Shown: piece after piece, positions 35,755-45,709 of the stretch
Numbering within the stretch: the stretch's first letter is position 1
How the letters are laid out: each line of letters opens with the position of its first letter
Assembly: GCA_037176725.1 (NCBI GenBank)
Contig: JAZBRS010000026.1
Coordinates: 150,361,501 to 150,425,500 of the forward strand
Direction of reading: 5' to 3'
Length of the DNA: 64,000 nucleotides
DNA from: Posidonia oceanica
Lineage: Eukaryota; Streptophyta; Magnoliopsida; Alismatales; Posidoniaceae
Notes under the pieces: generated by a model
What the model saw: only the letters and a program-made list of their open reading frames with translations
What the model was told of the DNA's origin: nothing
The model's database searches: none
Program-made: the position numbers and the translations under genes

Positions 35755-35815
35755 AGACGTATCGGGGGTGCCTAACACCTTCCCCATGCGTAACAGGAGT
35801 CCTTACCCTTTCTCT
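35755..35815 (+). promoter_or_regulatory. Conserved Tat-LTR 3' block
   Basis: The block GTATCGGGGGTGCCTAACAC, then CTTCCCCATGCGTAACAGG, recurs at 37300-37355 and 58770-58825, at the same distance from each LTR end. Its conservation among otherwise diverged copies suggests a role in RNA processing or structure. That role is an inference. Confidence 0.6.
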
Positions 35816-36056
35816 GGCCTGTAGTGACCATTTTGCCCTCGTTCTTGGCATGAGTCATTCATTTTGCATAGCATTGCATCCATTTGCATGTTTTCATGTA
35901 TTTCGTCGATTCTCCTCGTCTCTTGACTTAATAGACTAGGTGGCGACTCCGTTTTTGTTTTATCTTTTGTTTTCTTCTTCGCGGCTCTTCTAGTGACCTC
36001 TCTCTCTCTCGGGCCCCTCACCGGTCTGGATTTTGAGATGGGATCGCTAAAGTGAG

Positions 36057-36299
36057 GGAAGTGGGTCAAAACATTTGCACCTCCCACTTGATCTTGTCTT
36101 TGAGGCCATTGACGAAGCAACTGACCAGGAAGGCCTCACTGAGTGTGGCGACCTGATTCGTGAGGTTTTCAAAACCTCCTTGGTACTCCTTCAATGTACT
36201 CGTTTGTTTGAGCTTTGTGAGAGCTCCAGCAGGGTCTTCAAATGGCGTCGGTCCGAAGTGGGCTAGTATGCTTAGGACGTACTCCTCCCATGTGCTGTT
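36057..36299 (-). pseudogene. Gag capsid region (chromovirus)
   Basis: The minus-strand frame reads STWEEYVLSILAHFG, DPAGALTKLKQTST, EYQGGFENLTNQV and NGLKDKIKWEVQM. This is the retrotransposon Gag core (LTR-type UBN2/Retrotrans_gag-like), ending at the solo LTR site. The residues in the track upstream of STWEEY come from the neighbouring Tat LTR, so gag is cut off there. Confidence 0.85.
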
Positions 36300-37604
36300 G
36301 GACACTGTGTTTTCTAGCGTCCTATGTTGGACGCTGTGTTTTCTAACGTCCAACACTTTGCTTTGCTTAAATCATGCTCATGCTTGCATCATGCCTTTAA
36401 ATCTCTTTTGACTGTTTATATTGATTGCCTAGCATGATATACATGTCTACCACTGCAATATTGCATTTGCATCGCATCTACATAGCCAGCATGCATGCAT
36501 CTCTTTTAAAACCAAGGTAGAGCTGTTGGACGTTGTGTTCTTCTGCTTCCAATGTTGGACGTAGGTGGTCTCAGCGTCCAATGTCCTCTGTCAGTTTAAA
36601 AATCATTCTGAGCTTGCATTTGACTTCTGAGCCTTGCGCTTTGGTCTTCTAGCATGCTTTATCTGTCCATGGTTTTTATATTGCATTAAATACATGATTT
36701 CCAAGCTTACACGCATGTTTTCCTTTAGTTCCTCATTTCTCTGTGTTGGACGCTAGCTGTCCCAACGTCCAACATAGGACGCAGGTCATTCCTATGTCCA
36801 ACGCTTTCAGTTGGCTGAATTTTGTTTTTAAGCGCCGATTTTGTTTTGGCCGTCGCTTTCTGCATTTTGTTGGTTCCGGTACATGCCTTAACACCCATGC
36901 ATGCTATCGGACCCCTATTTTCCGATTTTACGCCTTGCATCGCCCACTTTCCCATGGTTTTTTGCCTCATACTTGTTTTACCTGATTTCCATTGCATGTT
37001 GCCTTGCATCGCATGGTTTTCATCGCTGTTTTGATTTCTTGCCTGCATTGCATTAGGGCCGTGATGCTTACTGTCTGTAGTTCTTACAAACTAGGGTTCG
37101 CCCGGTTCGGAACACAGGCAGCGCTGCTGAGCATATAGGCTACACGTTTAATTTCCCATGCATGGCATTCAGGCATTCAAGCATTAAAGCATTCATAGCA
37201 TGGCATGGCATTCATCACCCCCTGGGCATACAGTTAAAGGCAATCATTGCCGAAATTCCTGCAAATGCGAGCAATTAGCCAAGAAGGATCGATTCCTCGG
37301 GTGTGTCGGGGGTGCCTAACACCTTTCCCGCACGTGATAGGAGTCCTTACCCTTTCTCTGGCCCATAGTGATCATTTTGCCCTCATCCTTGGCATGAGTC
37401 ATACATTTTGCATAGCATCGCATCCATCTGCATGTTTTCTATGCTTTCCTCGGTTTTCCTCATCTCCCGATTGAATAGACTAGGTGGCGACTCTGTTTTG
37501 TTTTATCTTTTGCTTTCCTTCTTCGTGTCGCTCCATCCATGAAGACCTCTCTCTTGTCCGGGCCCTCGCCGGTCCGGATCCTCAAAAGAGATCGAGTGTT
37601 CACA
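36300..37604 (+). repeat. 5' LTR, truncated at its start
   Basis: It aligns with the 3' LTR from about 63100 on, so roughly the first 1.55 kb is missing. It carries TTGGACG hairpin doublets (36303, 36530, 36750), the conserved block at 37300-37355, and ends GTGTTCACA just before the primer site. The left border directly abuts chromovirus gag. Confidence 0.82.
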
Positions 37605-37607
37605 AGC

Positions 37608-37622
37608 TGGCGACTCCACTGG
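37608..37622 (+). promoter_or_regulatory. Primer-binding site, probably tRNA-Arg
   Basis: TGGCGACTCCACTGG lies three bases after the LTR end. TGG at the start matches a tRNA CCA tail, and TGGCGACTC-type sites are known from Tat/Ogre elements, where they are assigned to tRNA-Arg. Reverse transcription would start here. Confidence 0.72.
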
Positions 37623-38672
37623 AGATTTTAGACTTCGACTTTCGTTTTGGCTTTTTGCTTGCATGGTTTTTCGCTTGTGCTTGCCTTATGCCTGCTTCTT
37701 TGCTTTACTACTTGCCTTATGCCTATTTGCCTACTTTATTGCTTACATTGCCTTCGCTTGCTTTGGTTATGCTTTATACTTGCCTTTTGAGTGGTTATTG
37801 CTTTGTTTTATACAGTTGCTACGCCACCACACATGCACGTTCCATGTATACTTGCTTTTGATATGATAAGTGTTTTCTTTTCACTATCATGTCCATATAC
37901 ACATGCACATGCCATGCACATGCCTTTCGCCTTGCTGTGTGATTGTTTGCATGCCATGACTTCATGTTTCTTTCCCCTTCATGCTTTTGCCATGTTAGGA
38001 TATTAGAAACCTGTTTGCTCCCCTCTGGCTTAATTTAAAAACAACAATAAAGTAAACATTTAACATTTAAGCACAACTAGAGCTAAACTTGTAATTTTCC
38101 CCTTGGTTAATAAAACGCAAGTAAAACACTCTAATGCATATTAAATGATTGTTCATACTAGAAAGCATGCATTCTCTCCTCTGAGTCCACCCACAGTCTG
38201 TGAAGGACAGTCTCGGTCGCTTGCTCCATTGCTTTGGCGTGGTGTAAGTTGGTCAGTCTGCCCCCTGTCAGGGGTCGTGCCGGTGTGAGTAGAGGGTACA
38301 ACCCGCGCTTTGGCCAAGTCGAGGCTCCAAAAGCACCAATCGTTCACTACCTGAGCTTTGGTTAGGATTTAGAACAGTGACCTTACTTTCTGACCTGGAG
38401 TCAATAAATCCCATACCCATGAGTGAGTCCGAGTAGGCCACCTACTCAGGACATACATGGTGAGAGAGCACATTTTAGGGCATTCATTTGCATGTGTGCC
38501 ATTCATGCCACAACTAAATAACTTTGCAGCCACCTAACTGTTTTGTTTGTATTTTCTAGGTCTCGAGCCGCGCCCGATTGTGCGTCTTCGGGTCGCACCT
38601 GCTTCCTATCCTTGCATACAGTTTCTGACTGTCCTGCTCCCTATCTTGCCTATCCGAATCTTCTCCATTACC
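37623..38672 (+). other. Untranslated leader of the Tat element
   Basis: About 1 kb of T-rich then mixed sequence between primer site and gag. No ORF is supported. Repeats of TGCCTTATGCCT (about 37680-37730) are minor. Confidence 0.5.
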
Positions 38673-39990
38673 ATGGGGAATCCATCCTCTGGCTCGTCGC
38701 CTCCTGCGGATTCCGAGGTTGATGATCAGTCCTCCCCTTTTCTCTTGACCAGCATCTGCCCATTTCTCCAGGCACCTCCTCCAGGAGCGCTCTCTGGTCC
38801 AGCTACCCTTGCCTCCTCTCTACCTGTGGCACCTCATGCTGAGGCACAGGGTCCGTCCCTGCTTTCGCCCGGCACCGGTGGACCGAGCTGTTCGGTGCCT
38901 CCCCTGTCTATGGGCTAGCCTCTTTGTCCTTCAACTGTGTCTTTTGAACCCATAGTTGTTATCCTTCTGCCTGGCCAGTCTGCTCCCCTGCCTCGGGGAT
39001 CGTCTGTGGTTTCCCATGCCGAGGTATCGCCTCCCTCCCCCGCTGTGGCGTCGTGCCCACTGTCGACTGTACTTTCGTCCCCTTCGCGTCTAGCCTTAGG
39101 TCCTCGTGCTAAGGCATTTGCCTTTACCCCCTCAGGTTCCCCTGTCATGCCACCTTTGATGGCCCTACCTGGCCCGTCTTTGCCCACCTCAGGGTCCTTT
39201 GTGTTCCCTGCAGCCCTTGACTCGACTGCCTTGGCAGTCGTAGCTTAGCAGGTCCGATCCATCTCTCGACTGGCTCAAGAAATGCAGGCCCAAGCTTAGG
39301 CCATGCAGGGCCAGTTATCCGCTCTTGCACCTCTGCCCCTACACCATCGACACCTTTTCTGGTCATGCCCCCTAGCTACCTTGCACCGCCTGCACTCCCT
39401 ACTCCTCAGGAGTCGCAGCTAGGAGGGAAGCGCGCCCAACGCCGGCTTTCTAACTTCACTCCCTTAGGCGAGTCACTTGGTTCCTTTTTCCCCAAGGTTG
39501 TTCATCTCTTGACGCTGCCCGAGATTCGTCCACCGTCGGATCCACTCCCGGCATGGTATCGAGCTCATCTGTTCTGCAGTTTCCATCGAGCCCTGGGGCA
39601 CTCAACTGGTCACTACCACACTTTGCAGGACGCTATCCAGTGCCTCGTTAATAGAGGGATTCTTCGCGTCGACGTGCAGGAGGCAGACCCTACACCTCTG
39701 CCAGCATCAACGTACTTTGGTCTACCTGGTCATCCCTCGCTTAGATTTGTGAGCTTCGAGGATGCTGGGTCCTCGGGAGCCAGTCGTAGCGCTCCCGACT
39801 TTACCTCTCCCCTGATGGATCCCTCTGGCCCCATCGGATTCGCTCCAGCCCCCTTTGCTGTCCCATATCCTAAGCCTCCTGTTTCCTTGGGTCAGTCAGA
39901 ATGGCCATGCCAAGATAGGAGAGCACGGGGCCAGAGACACCAGGGCAGTGCCAACAGCGTAGGAGCGGACCCAGCACCTCCCTCCTGAAG
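38673..39990 (+). pseudogene. Gag of the Tat/Ogre-type element
   Basis: Starts MGNPSSGSSPPADSEVDD at 38673. The first half is Pro/Ser/Ala-rich with a short helical part (SISRLAQEMQAQ, about 39250-39290). The second half (frame from 39365) has FTPLGESLGSFF, then PPSDPLPAWYRAHLFCSFHR and ALGHSTGHYHTLQDAIQ, matching the conserved FTPLG and CxFHxxxGHxTxxCxxL signature of Tat/Ogre Gag, except that the last Cys is His. Three TAG stops (38916, 39247, 39292) and one frameshift (about 39330-39365) inactivate it. No protease follows. The neighbours are a stem-loop minisatellite and nested elements. Confidence 0.8.
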
Positions 39991-40161
39991 TTGCTGACAA
40001 GTAAGTCCCTCTTACCCTCTCTTTTATTTCTTGTTTTGTCTTTTCATTTTTTGTCGTTTTGTTTTTGCGTTTTCTCGTTTGTCAGAAAACCCATAAATAA
40101 TACAAAACACTTGAAAAACTTAAAAAACATGCATTCCTTTCATCTTCATGCATTCATCTAT
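39991..40161 (+). other. Short spacer between gag and minisatellite
   Basis: T-rich sequence with no ORF worth naming. Confidence 0.5.
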
Positions 40162-40494
40162 CCGGGCTGGCAGCCCTAACTGCCCGGTTGACGCTCGTCA
40201 AAATGTTTATCCGGGCTGGTATCCCTAACTATCCAGCGATGGGTCCTTCAACTCATCACCAGGCTGGCAGCCCTAACTGCCCGACGATAGGTTCGTCAAC
40301 CTATCATCATGCACATATCTCCTCTTGCATGTACATCCCATCTTCACACACCGGGCTGGCAGCCCTAACTGCTCAATTGACGCCCGTTAAAATGTCTTTA
40401 TCGGGTTGGCAGCCCTAACTGCTCGGTTGACACCTGTTAAAATGTCACACTGAGCTGGCAGCCCTAACTGCCCGACGGTAGGTTCGTCAACCAT
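40162..40494 (+). repeat. Double stem-loop minisatellite, part 1
   Basis: About six units of 45-50 bp. Each has stem A (GGCAG, loop CCCTAA, CTGCC, e.g. 40266-40281) and stem B (e.g. GATAGGTT-CGTC-AACCTATC at 40286-40305; TTGACG-CT-CGTCAA at 40188-40201; GATGGGT...ACTCATC at 40238-40257). Arms vary between units while pairing is mostly kept. The last unit is split by the copia insertion at 40494/50336. Confidence 0.85.
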
Positions 40495-41018
40495 GTTAGG
40501 ATCTAGTGATACTCTAGAGGGGGGATGAATAGAGTAATTAAAAGTTTACAGAATTCTTTGATGAATTTAGCTTAAAATTAATTACACAAATGTACTAGCA
40601 CAATCTATGGTATTGAATTTTATTCTAAAACATGCAAAGAAGGAGAAAAGAGGCAATGTATAACTCAGTTATGTATAATGGTTCAGCCACCCGGCCTAGT
40701 CCACTCCCAGATTCCCTCTGGAGTTCTCTTAATCTTAAATCACAGTAAACTACACTTACTTGATGAAGATTACAACCTCCTCTGCAAACACCGTAGAGCC
40801 CTTCTCTCAGCTGGAGAAGAATACTACGCTTGTTACAAATTGCTCTATAATAAGTAGCTCTTTTGATCTCCCACAATACACTTAGCACTTGAACACTCTA
40901 GTTGATGCACTTGAAAGATTGCTAGGGAGAATTCTCACTTGTAATTGGATTTTGAAGCTTGAGATATGGAGTATATGATATCACTTGTATTGGTGCTGTT
41001 TAGTGAGGTCCTTAGGGT

Positions 41019-41030
41019 CCTATTTATAGG
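41019..41030 (-). promoter_or_regulatory. TATA box of copia 3' LTR
   Basis: The minus strand reads CCTATAAATAGG, an excellent TATA box, downstream of the dyad array. The 5' LTR has the same at 49447-49458. Confidence 0.8.
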
Positions 41031-41053
41031 TTTTAGCAAGATCACAAAGTGTG

Positions 41054-41064
41054 TCTAACGGTTA
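41054..41064. promoter_or_regulatory. MSA-like MYB site in copia 3' LTR
   Basis: TCTAACGGTTA fits the mitosis-specific activator consensus YCYAACGGYYA bound by three-repeat MYB proteins. It lies about 25 bp from the TATA box. Further AACGG cores lie at 41182, 41280, 41386 and 41474. Confidence 0.5.
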
Positions 41065-41090
41065 GCTCAATGATAGACCAAGACAACTCA

Positions 41091-41540
41091 ATCGGTATGC
41101 CGATATCAATCGGTCGACCGAAAGTCTTAACAATCAACAGTATCGGTGGACCGATGAATTATGGTTGTGCCAAAAACCTTTAACGGTAAAAAACAAATGA
41201 TCTTCCGATGAACCCTAAATCGGTATACCGGTACAAAATGGTTTTGCCGATTTTGACCTAATCCCCTTTTTCTTAGTGTAACGGCTAGAAGTAAATGATT
41301 TTTTGATTAACACTAAATCGGTATGCCGGTAAGAAAGGTTTTGCTGATTTTGACCTAACTCCTTTTTCTCAGTGTAACGGTCACAAGTAAATGATTTTCT
41401 TAATCAACACTAAATCGGTATACCAGTAGAATATGGTTTTGCCGATTTTGACCTAACTTCTTTTTCTTAGTATAACGGTCACAAGTAAATAATTTTCTAA
41501 TCAACTCTAAATCAGTATACCGGTAGAAAAACGGTTTGCC
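41091..41540 (-). repeat. CCGA/TCGG dyad array in copia 3' LTR
   Basis: Dyads include ATCGGTATGCCGAT (41091), ATCGGTCGACCGAA (41109), ATCGGTGGACCGAT (41142), ATCGGTATACCGGT (41219) and ATCGGTATGCCGGT (41317), plus two weaker ones near 41413 and 41515. They share the consensus of the cluster at 29404-29670. Confidence 0.85.
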
Positions 41541-41906
41541 GATTTTGACCTATTTTGTATACTTTATCATTTCTTATATGATTTCTTCTAGTCCTTGGAT
41601 GTGGATATATCCTAAGTTCTTTTTAAGACACCTTACACCTTAGGAGATCTATTACATTTCACATAGTACAATAATGAAGAAAATCATACAACATATTACA
41701 ACAATAAAAATGATCTTCTTATCATTTCTTCTTGTCTTCATGAAGGCTTTGATGTGGTATTCTTTTCTACTTCTGATGCTTCACTTGACGAGTATCATGT
41801 GTTGATCTTTTCTAGATATATTTCTTATCTTAGAATAAACTCAAACATAATAACTCAAGTAATTTGTTATCATCAAAATTAAATATCTCATTGATTATTT
41901 TCAACA

Positions 41907-41921
41907 ATCTCCCCCTTTTTG
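41907..41921 (-). promoter_or_regulatory. Polypurine tract of the copia element
   Basis: The minus strand reads CAAAAAGGGGGAGAT directly before the 3' LTR. It primes plus-strand DNA synthesis. Two more AAGGGGGAGCAT copies lie upstream, at about 42024-42035 and 42073-42084. Confidence 0.85.
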
Positions 41922-42523
41922 ATGATGACAAAATTTTGTATTTAACATTTCATTAATTTTTGGGCATACTATAATTTTATAAGATTTGACATACATTTAA
42001 AATTTACACAAATTCTGTATCAATGCTCCCCCTTACTATTAGCTTATAAAAGCATACATAATATTATTCTTATGCTCCCCCTTATTATAGGCATACGTAA
42101 TAAAAATTGATGTTTATATTTTTCTCTCCCTTTTTGTCATTAACAAAAAGAATAATGTAATATATATTTTTAAAATCAGAATTTATTTTCCTTTTTAAGC
42201 ATGAAGTAGTAAACATTGTAATGTAACCAATGTAGATTACATTGTATTCAATTTGAAGTTTCTACTTACAAACCATAGTTTCATTTGAACTCAACTTATA
42301 TATCACAAGATATGTATTTATAGGCATTTAAGTGTATACATTACTTAAATTTCCTTAACTCGTTTAATAATATAGTCATTCATGTTGGAAAGCATAACAT
42401 AGATGATATCAAACATCCATTTCAGATACCATTCATAAATGCTAATCATCAAACATAGAAAAGTTTATAAAGCATAAAAATTGTCATATTATTACAACCA
42501 GTTTTGGAATACACTTTTGACAA
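41922..42523 (-). other. Copia 3' untranslated region
   Basis: AT-rich, with two extra polypurine-like segments. No ORF is supported. Confidence 0.6.
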
Positions 42524-43609
42524 CTAGTGAGAAGATAAATCTTCTTCATTTGAATCATTCACTTTCCTTTCTATCTTGTAGAGCAGTTCTTCCATTTTTC
42601 CTTGCCACTGAGTAGTTTGGTATTGCCAATCGACAATGCTAGAAAATTGGTGAGCTTGTTCTAGCTGAATTGCTTCAACTTTCTTCTTTAGGTTTTCAAG
42701 GTCCTCTTTAATATAGTCCTCTTGTTCTTCTTCAGAAGATTCAACTTCTTGCGCTTGAGCACTTGAAGAAGAAGGACCGAAAGCTCTAGATCTTCCAGAT
42801 GCTTGCTCCATCTTATTTATAGTGACAAGATCTAAGGGTTTGGACCTTACGGGAAGGCATGGCTTTTGGGTTAATGATATGTCATAGTGAATGAACAAGT
42901 ATGTAAGTAGAGGGCCATAAAACAATTTTGTTTTAATGTGAGTTAGATGGTGGCAAATGATTTGAGACCAATTAACTTGAATCTTTTTGGTTATGGCATA
43001 CACAACTTTGCAAGTCATACTTCTTAGTTCATCAAAATGACCTTTCTTTTGTATGATGTTTGCAGCTAGAATATAAGCCATTATTCTAGATTCCTTGGTT
43101 AATTGATTTATCTTGTTGGGCATAAATGTACTTTTCTTATTTATTGATATTGCTTTGTTTATGCCTAAGCATGACCATCCTAATTCCTCAATAGACTCTG
43201 TGAGGTCAATTCCAATAGATGGTATTTTCAGGAGTTGTCCTATGAGTATTTCATCAAAAGGAATTTCTATACTTACAAGATATGATGTAAAAGTGTCATG
43301 GGAAATTTGTAGGTTTGCATAGAACTGGGAAACTAAATGTGGATAATACTTAGTGTCACTTATTGAAGCAAGCATTGGGATTAAAGATAGAGCTTCACAA
43401 AGAGGACTGATATTTGGTCCTAAAGAGTTGAAAACAACCCTCCTTCCGGTGAGGACTTCCCGGTTTGCAAAGAAGTGCTGATGATTCTTCCTTGCTTCTT
43501 CATTGATGAAGAGGAGACTCTGGTTGCCGTAGGTATGGTCATCGTCGGAGGAGGAGTTGGCCGGAGCTTTCCTTTTAGGCTTGGACACGCAACTCTTCTT
43601 GGGGGCCAT
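42524..43609 (-). CDS. Accessory ORF of copia element, 361 aa
   Basis: An open frame between pol and 3' LTR. I chose the Met at 43609 (MAPKKSC) because the TATA box at 43761-43769 is just upstream and the 73 codons before it look untranslated. The N-terminus is basic (KPKRK, nuclear-signal-like). The middle (LGPNISPLCEALSLIPML, YYPHLVSQFYANL, IPFDEILIGQLLKIP) resembles the domain often labelled putative plant transposon protein. The end has an acidic run (SSEEEQEDYIKED) and a probable coiled coil (about residues 265-345). I see no signal peptide or membrane span, unlike envelope-like ORFs described in SIRE elements. Function unknown. Coding integrity is better than that of pol in the same copy. 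Confidence 0.72.
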   Translation of the reverse strand: MAPKKSCVSKPKRKAPANSSSDDDHTYGNQSLLFINEEARKNHQHFFANREVLTGRRVVFNSLGPNISPLCEALSLIPMLASISDTKYYPHLVSQFYANLQISHDTFTSYLVSIEIPFDEILIGQLLKIPSIGIDLTESIEELGWSCLGINKAISINKKSTFMPNKINQLTKESRIMAYILAANIIQKKGHFDELRSMTCKVVYAITKKIQVNWSQIICHHLTHIKTKLFYGPLLTYLFIHYDISLTQKPCLPVRSKPLDLVTINKMEQASGRSRAFGPSSSSAQAQEVESSEEEQEDYIKEDLENLKKKVEAIQLEQAHQFSSIVDWQYQTTQWQGKMEELLYKIERKVNDSNEEDLSSH

Positions 43610-43760
43610 TTGAATGGTTGAGTGAGGAGTGGAGGACGAGAGGGTGTGAGAATTCTGGTGGTTCTCTATGGTTTTGGAGGGTAGGAGAAGGAGAAGGGTA
43701 GGGTTTTGGAGGAGTCGGTTGCAAGTGAGGAAGGAGAGATAAAACGGTGGAACCCTAGGC

Positions 43761-43769
43761 CTTTTATAC
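43761..43769 (-). promoter_or_regulatory. TATA box upstream of accessory ORF
   Basis: The minus strand reads TATAAAAGG, about 150 bp before the chosen ATG and 26 bp after the last dyad of the upstream array. It suggests a separate promoter for the accessory ORF. Confidence 0.5.
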
Positions 43770-43794
43770 AAAGGAGCCATTTTTGAACAAAAAC

Positions 43795-44230
43795 GGTATC
43801 CCGATATGAAATCGGTATGCCGATACACTTATACAGCTGGCAAAGTTGTCAGACCGGTACAAAAGGTTTGACTGAAACAGGGATTTTCAGTGGACCGATA
43901 CAGAAAGTTCTCCCGAAACAAGGATTTTCAGTAGACCGATACAAAAAAAGTTCTCCCGAAACAGGGATTTTCGGCAGGCAGTCTTTATGAATGGTATTAC
44001 TTTTTACATGAACCTTTGATTCAATAATGGTAGACCGACAAAAAATGTTCTCCCGAATCAGGGATTTTCGACAGACCGGTATACAAGGTTCTTCCGAAAC
44101 AGGGTTTTTCGGCAGACCGATATAAAAGGTTTTTCCGAAAAGTATGAGTTTTCGGTGAACTGGTCAAAAACGGTGCAACAAAAACCTGTTAGATTTTTCA
44201 GAGAACGGTATATCGATGGGAATCGGTGTG
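43795..44230 (-). repeat. CCGA dyad and tandem-repeat region upstream of accessory ORF
   Basis: Includes CGGTATCCCGAT (43795), ATCGGTATGCCGAT (43811) and about six ~40-60-bp repeats with the frame TTCTCCCGAAACAGGGATTT, then TCGGCAGACCGATA. The dyads match those in the LTR, but the repeat unit around them is different. Confidence 0.8.
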
Positions 44231-44260
44231 TCGATTCTGATTTCTATTCAAAATAAGAGT

Positions 44261-45709
44261 TTATGTTATTTCATATGCATTGCATATGCCTAGGTTACTT
44301 CTAATTTTTACAAATTGTGCCTCATCAAGAGATTTGGTTAAGATGTCTGCTAATTGTTCAGTGGTGGGTATAAATTCTAATTTTATATTATTTTTAGCCA
44401 CATGATCTCTTAAAAAATGATGTCTTACTTCTATGTGTTTGGTTCTTGAATGATGTACTAGATTTTTAGACATATTTATGGCACTTGTATTATCACAGTA
44501 GATTGGTGTTGTGTTGAATACTAGGTCATAGTCTTTTAAGGTTTGTTTCATCCATAGTACTTGGGCACAACAACACCCAGCTGCTATGTATTCAGCCTCA
44601 GTAGTGGATAATGCAACACTATTTTGCTTCTTGCTAAACCAAGAGACTAACGAGTGTCCAAGAAATTGACATGTTCCACTTGTACTTTTTCTATCTATTT
44701 TACATCCAGCATAGTCAGCATCACTATAACCTATTAGGTCTAATTTTGAGTCTCTAGGATAATATAGTCCTAAATCTTTGGTTCATTGTAGATATCTAAA
44801 TATTCTTTTAACTACTACTAAGTGTGACTCCTTAGGTGCAGCTTGATATCTAGCACATAGACAAACACTGAACATGATGTCAGGCCTACTGGTAGTTAAG
44901 TACAGTAGAGAGCCAATCATTCCTCTATACATCTTTTGATCTATGCTTATTCTATTTTCATCATGATCAAGTTTTGTATTTGTACTCGTTGGAATTTTTG
45001 CCTCCTTTGAACTTTCCATTCCAAATCTCTTAAGTAATTCTTTTACATATTTTTCTTGGTAGATAAAAATTCCTTCTTTTAGTTGTTTTACTTGAAAACC
45101 TAGAAAGTAGTTGAGTTCTCCCATCATACTCATTTCAAATTCTTGTTGCATGATCTTAGAGAATTCATCACATAATTTTTCATTTGTTGATCCAAATATA
45201 ATATCATCAACATAGATTTGTATTAATAATAACCCTTTTTCATTTTTCTGAATGAATAAAGTGGTATCAGCAACTCCTATGATAAATTCCTTTTCAATTA
45301 GGAATTTCTTTAACCTACCATACCAAGCTCTAGGGGCTTGTTTTAATCCATAGAGTGCCTTGCTTAATTTGAATATATGGTCTGTAAATATTTCATTTTC
45401 AAAACTAGGGGGTTGTTTTACATATACTTCTTCCTCAATTACCTCATTCAAAAACGCACTTTTGACATCCATTTGATATAGTTTGAAGTTCAAACTACTT
45501 GCATACGCTAGTAGCATTCTAATGGACTCTAGTCTAGCAACTGGAGCATAGGTTTCATCAAAATCAATTCCTTCTTCTTGATTGTAACCTTGTGCCACTA
45601 ATCTAGCCTTATTTTTCACTATGTTTCCAAATTCATCTAATTTATTTCTATATATCCATTTTGTTCCAATGATTTGGTGATCTTTGGGTTTTGGGACTAA
45701 TTCCCACAA
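44261..45709 (-). pseudogene. Copia reverse transcriptase and RNase H
   Basis: RT (44783-45709): [57 protein letters not shown] and the catalytic [15 protein letters not shown] at about 44780-44782 ends the frame, after which RNase H continues (YSDADYAGC, STTEAEYIAAG, PIYCDNTSAINMSKN, HHFLRDH) to the stop at 44261. Both catalytic sets are present. A one-base frameshift near 45715 and the TGA are the only clear lesions in this part. Confidence 0.92.

Larger units (their letters stand above)
32091..36051 (+). mobile_element. Solo LTR, Tat-type family II (copy A)
   Basis: It begins TGTTGACACC and ends GGGATCGCTAAA, with a perfect duplication GTGAG (32086-32090 and 36052-36056). Removing it rejoins the chromovirus gag frame across the site, which fixes the right end even though the expected terminal CA is now AA. 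It has the block order of the copy at 54528-59154: telo-box-like repeats, CT-rich tract, GC-rich segment, TTGCATTTAAGTCC array, GATCGGACCGT block and a GGGGGTGCCTAACACCTTCC block. The last block resembles the LTR end of Tat/Ogre-lineage elements. It is 3961 bp with no coding region supported. Confidence 0.9.
21082..36299 (-). mobile_element. Ty3/gypsy chromovirus, split by five events
   Basis: Minus-strand pieces in order are: gag (36299-36057, 32090-31730), protease and RT start (28374-27496), RT (24401-24086), RT/RNase H/integrase/chromodomain (23789-21407), 3' LTR (21413-21082). The gaps are a Tourist-like MITE, a hAT element and two solo LTRs, all flanked by target-site duplications (imperfect for the MITE). 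Removing them rejoins reading frames. The gag 5' end and 5' LTR are lost at the junction with another LTR at about 36300. The C-terminal chromodomain-like region (AVTEVLAHWD) and the short LTR suggest a Reina-like chromovirus. That subclade is inferred. Confidence 0.87.
40495..41906 (-). repeat. 3' LTR of the copia element
   Basis: On the minus strand it starts TGTTGAAAATAATC and ends CCTAACA. U3 contains four imperfect ~95-bp repeats (41180-41570), each with an ATCGGTATACCGGT-type dyad, a TTTTGCCGATTTTGACC segment and an AACGG box, followed by a TATA box (41019-41030). The partner LTR is at 48924. Confidence 0.95.
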
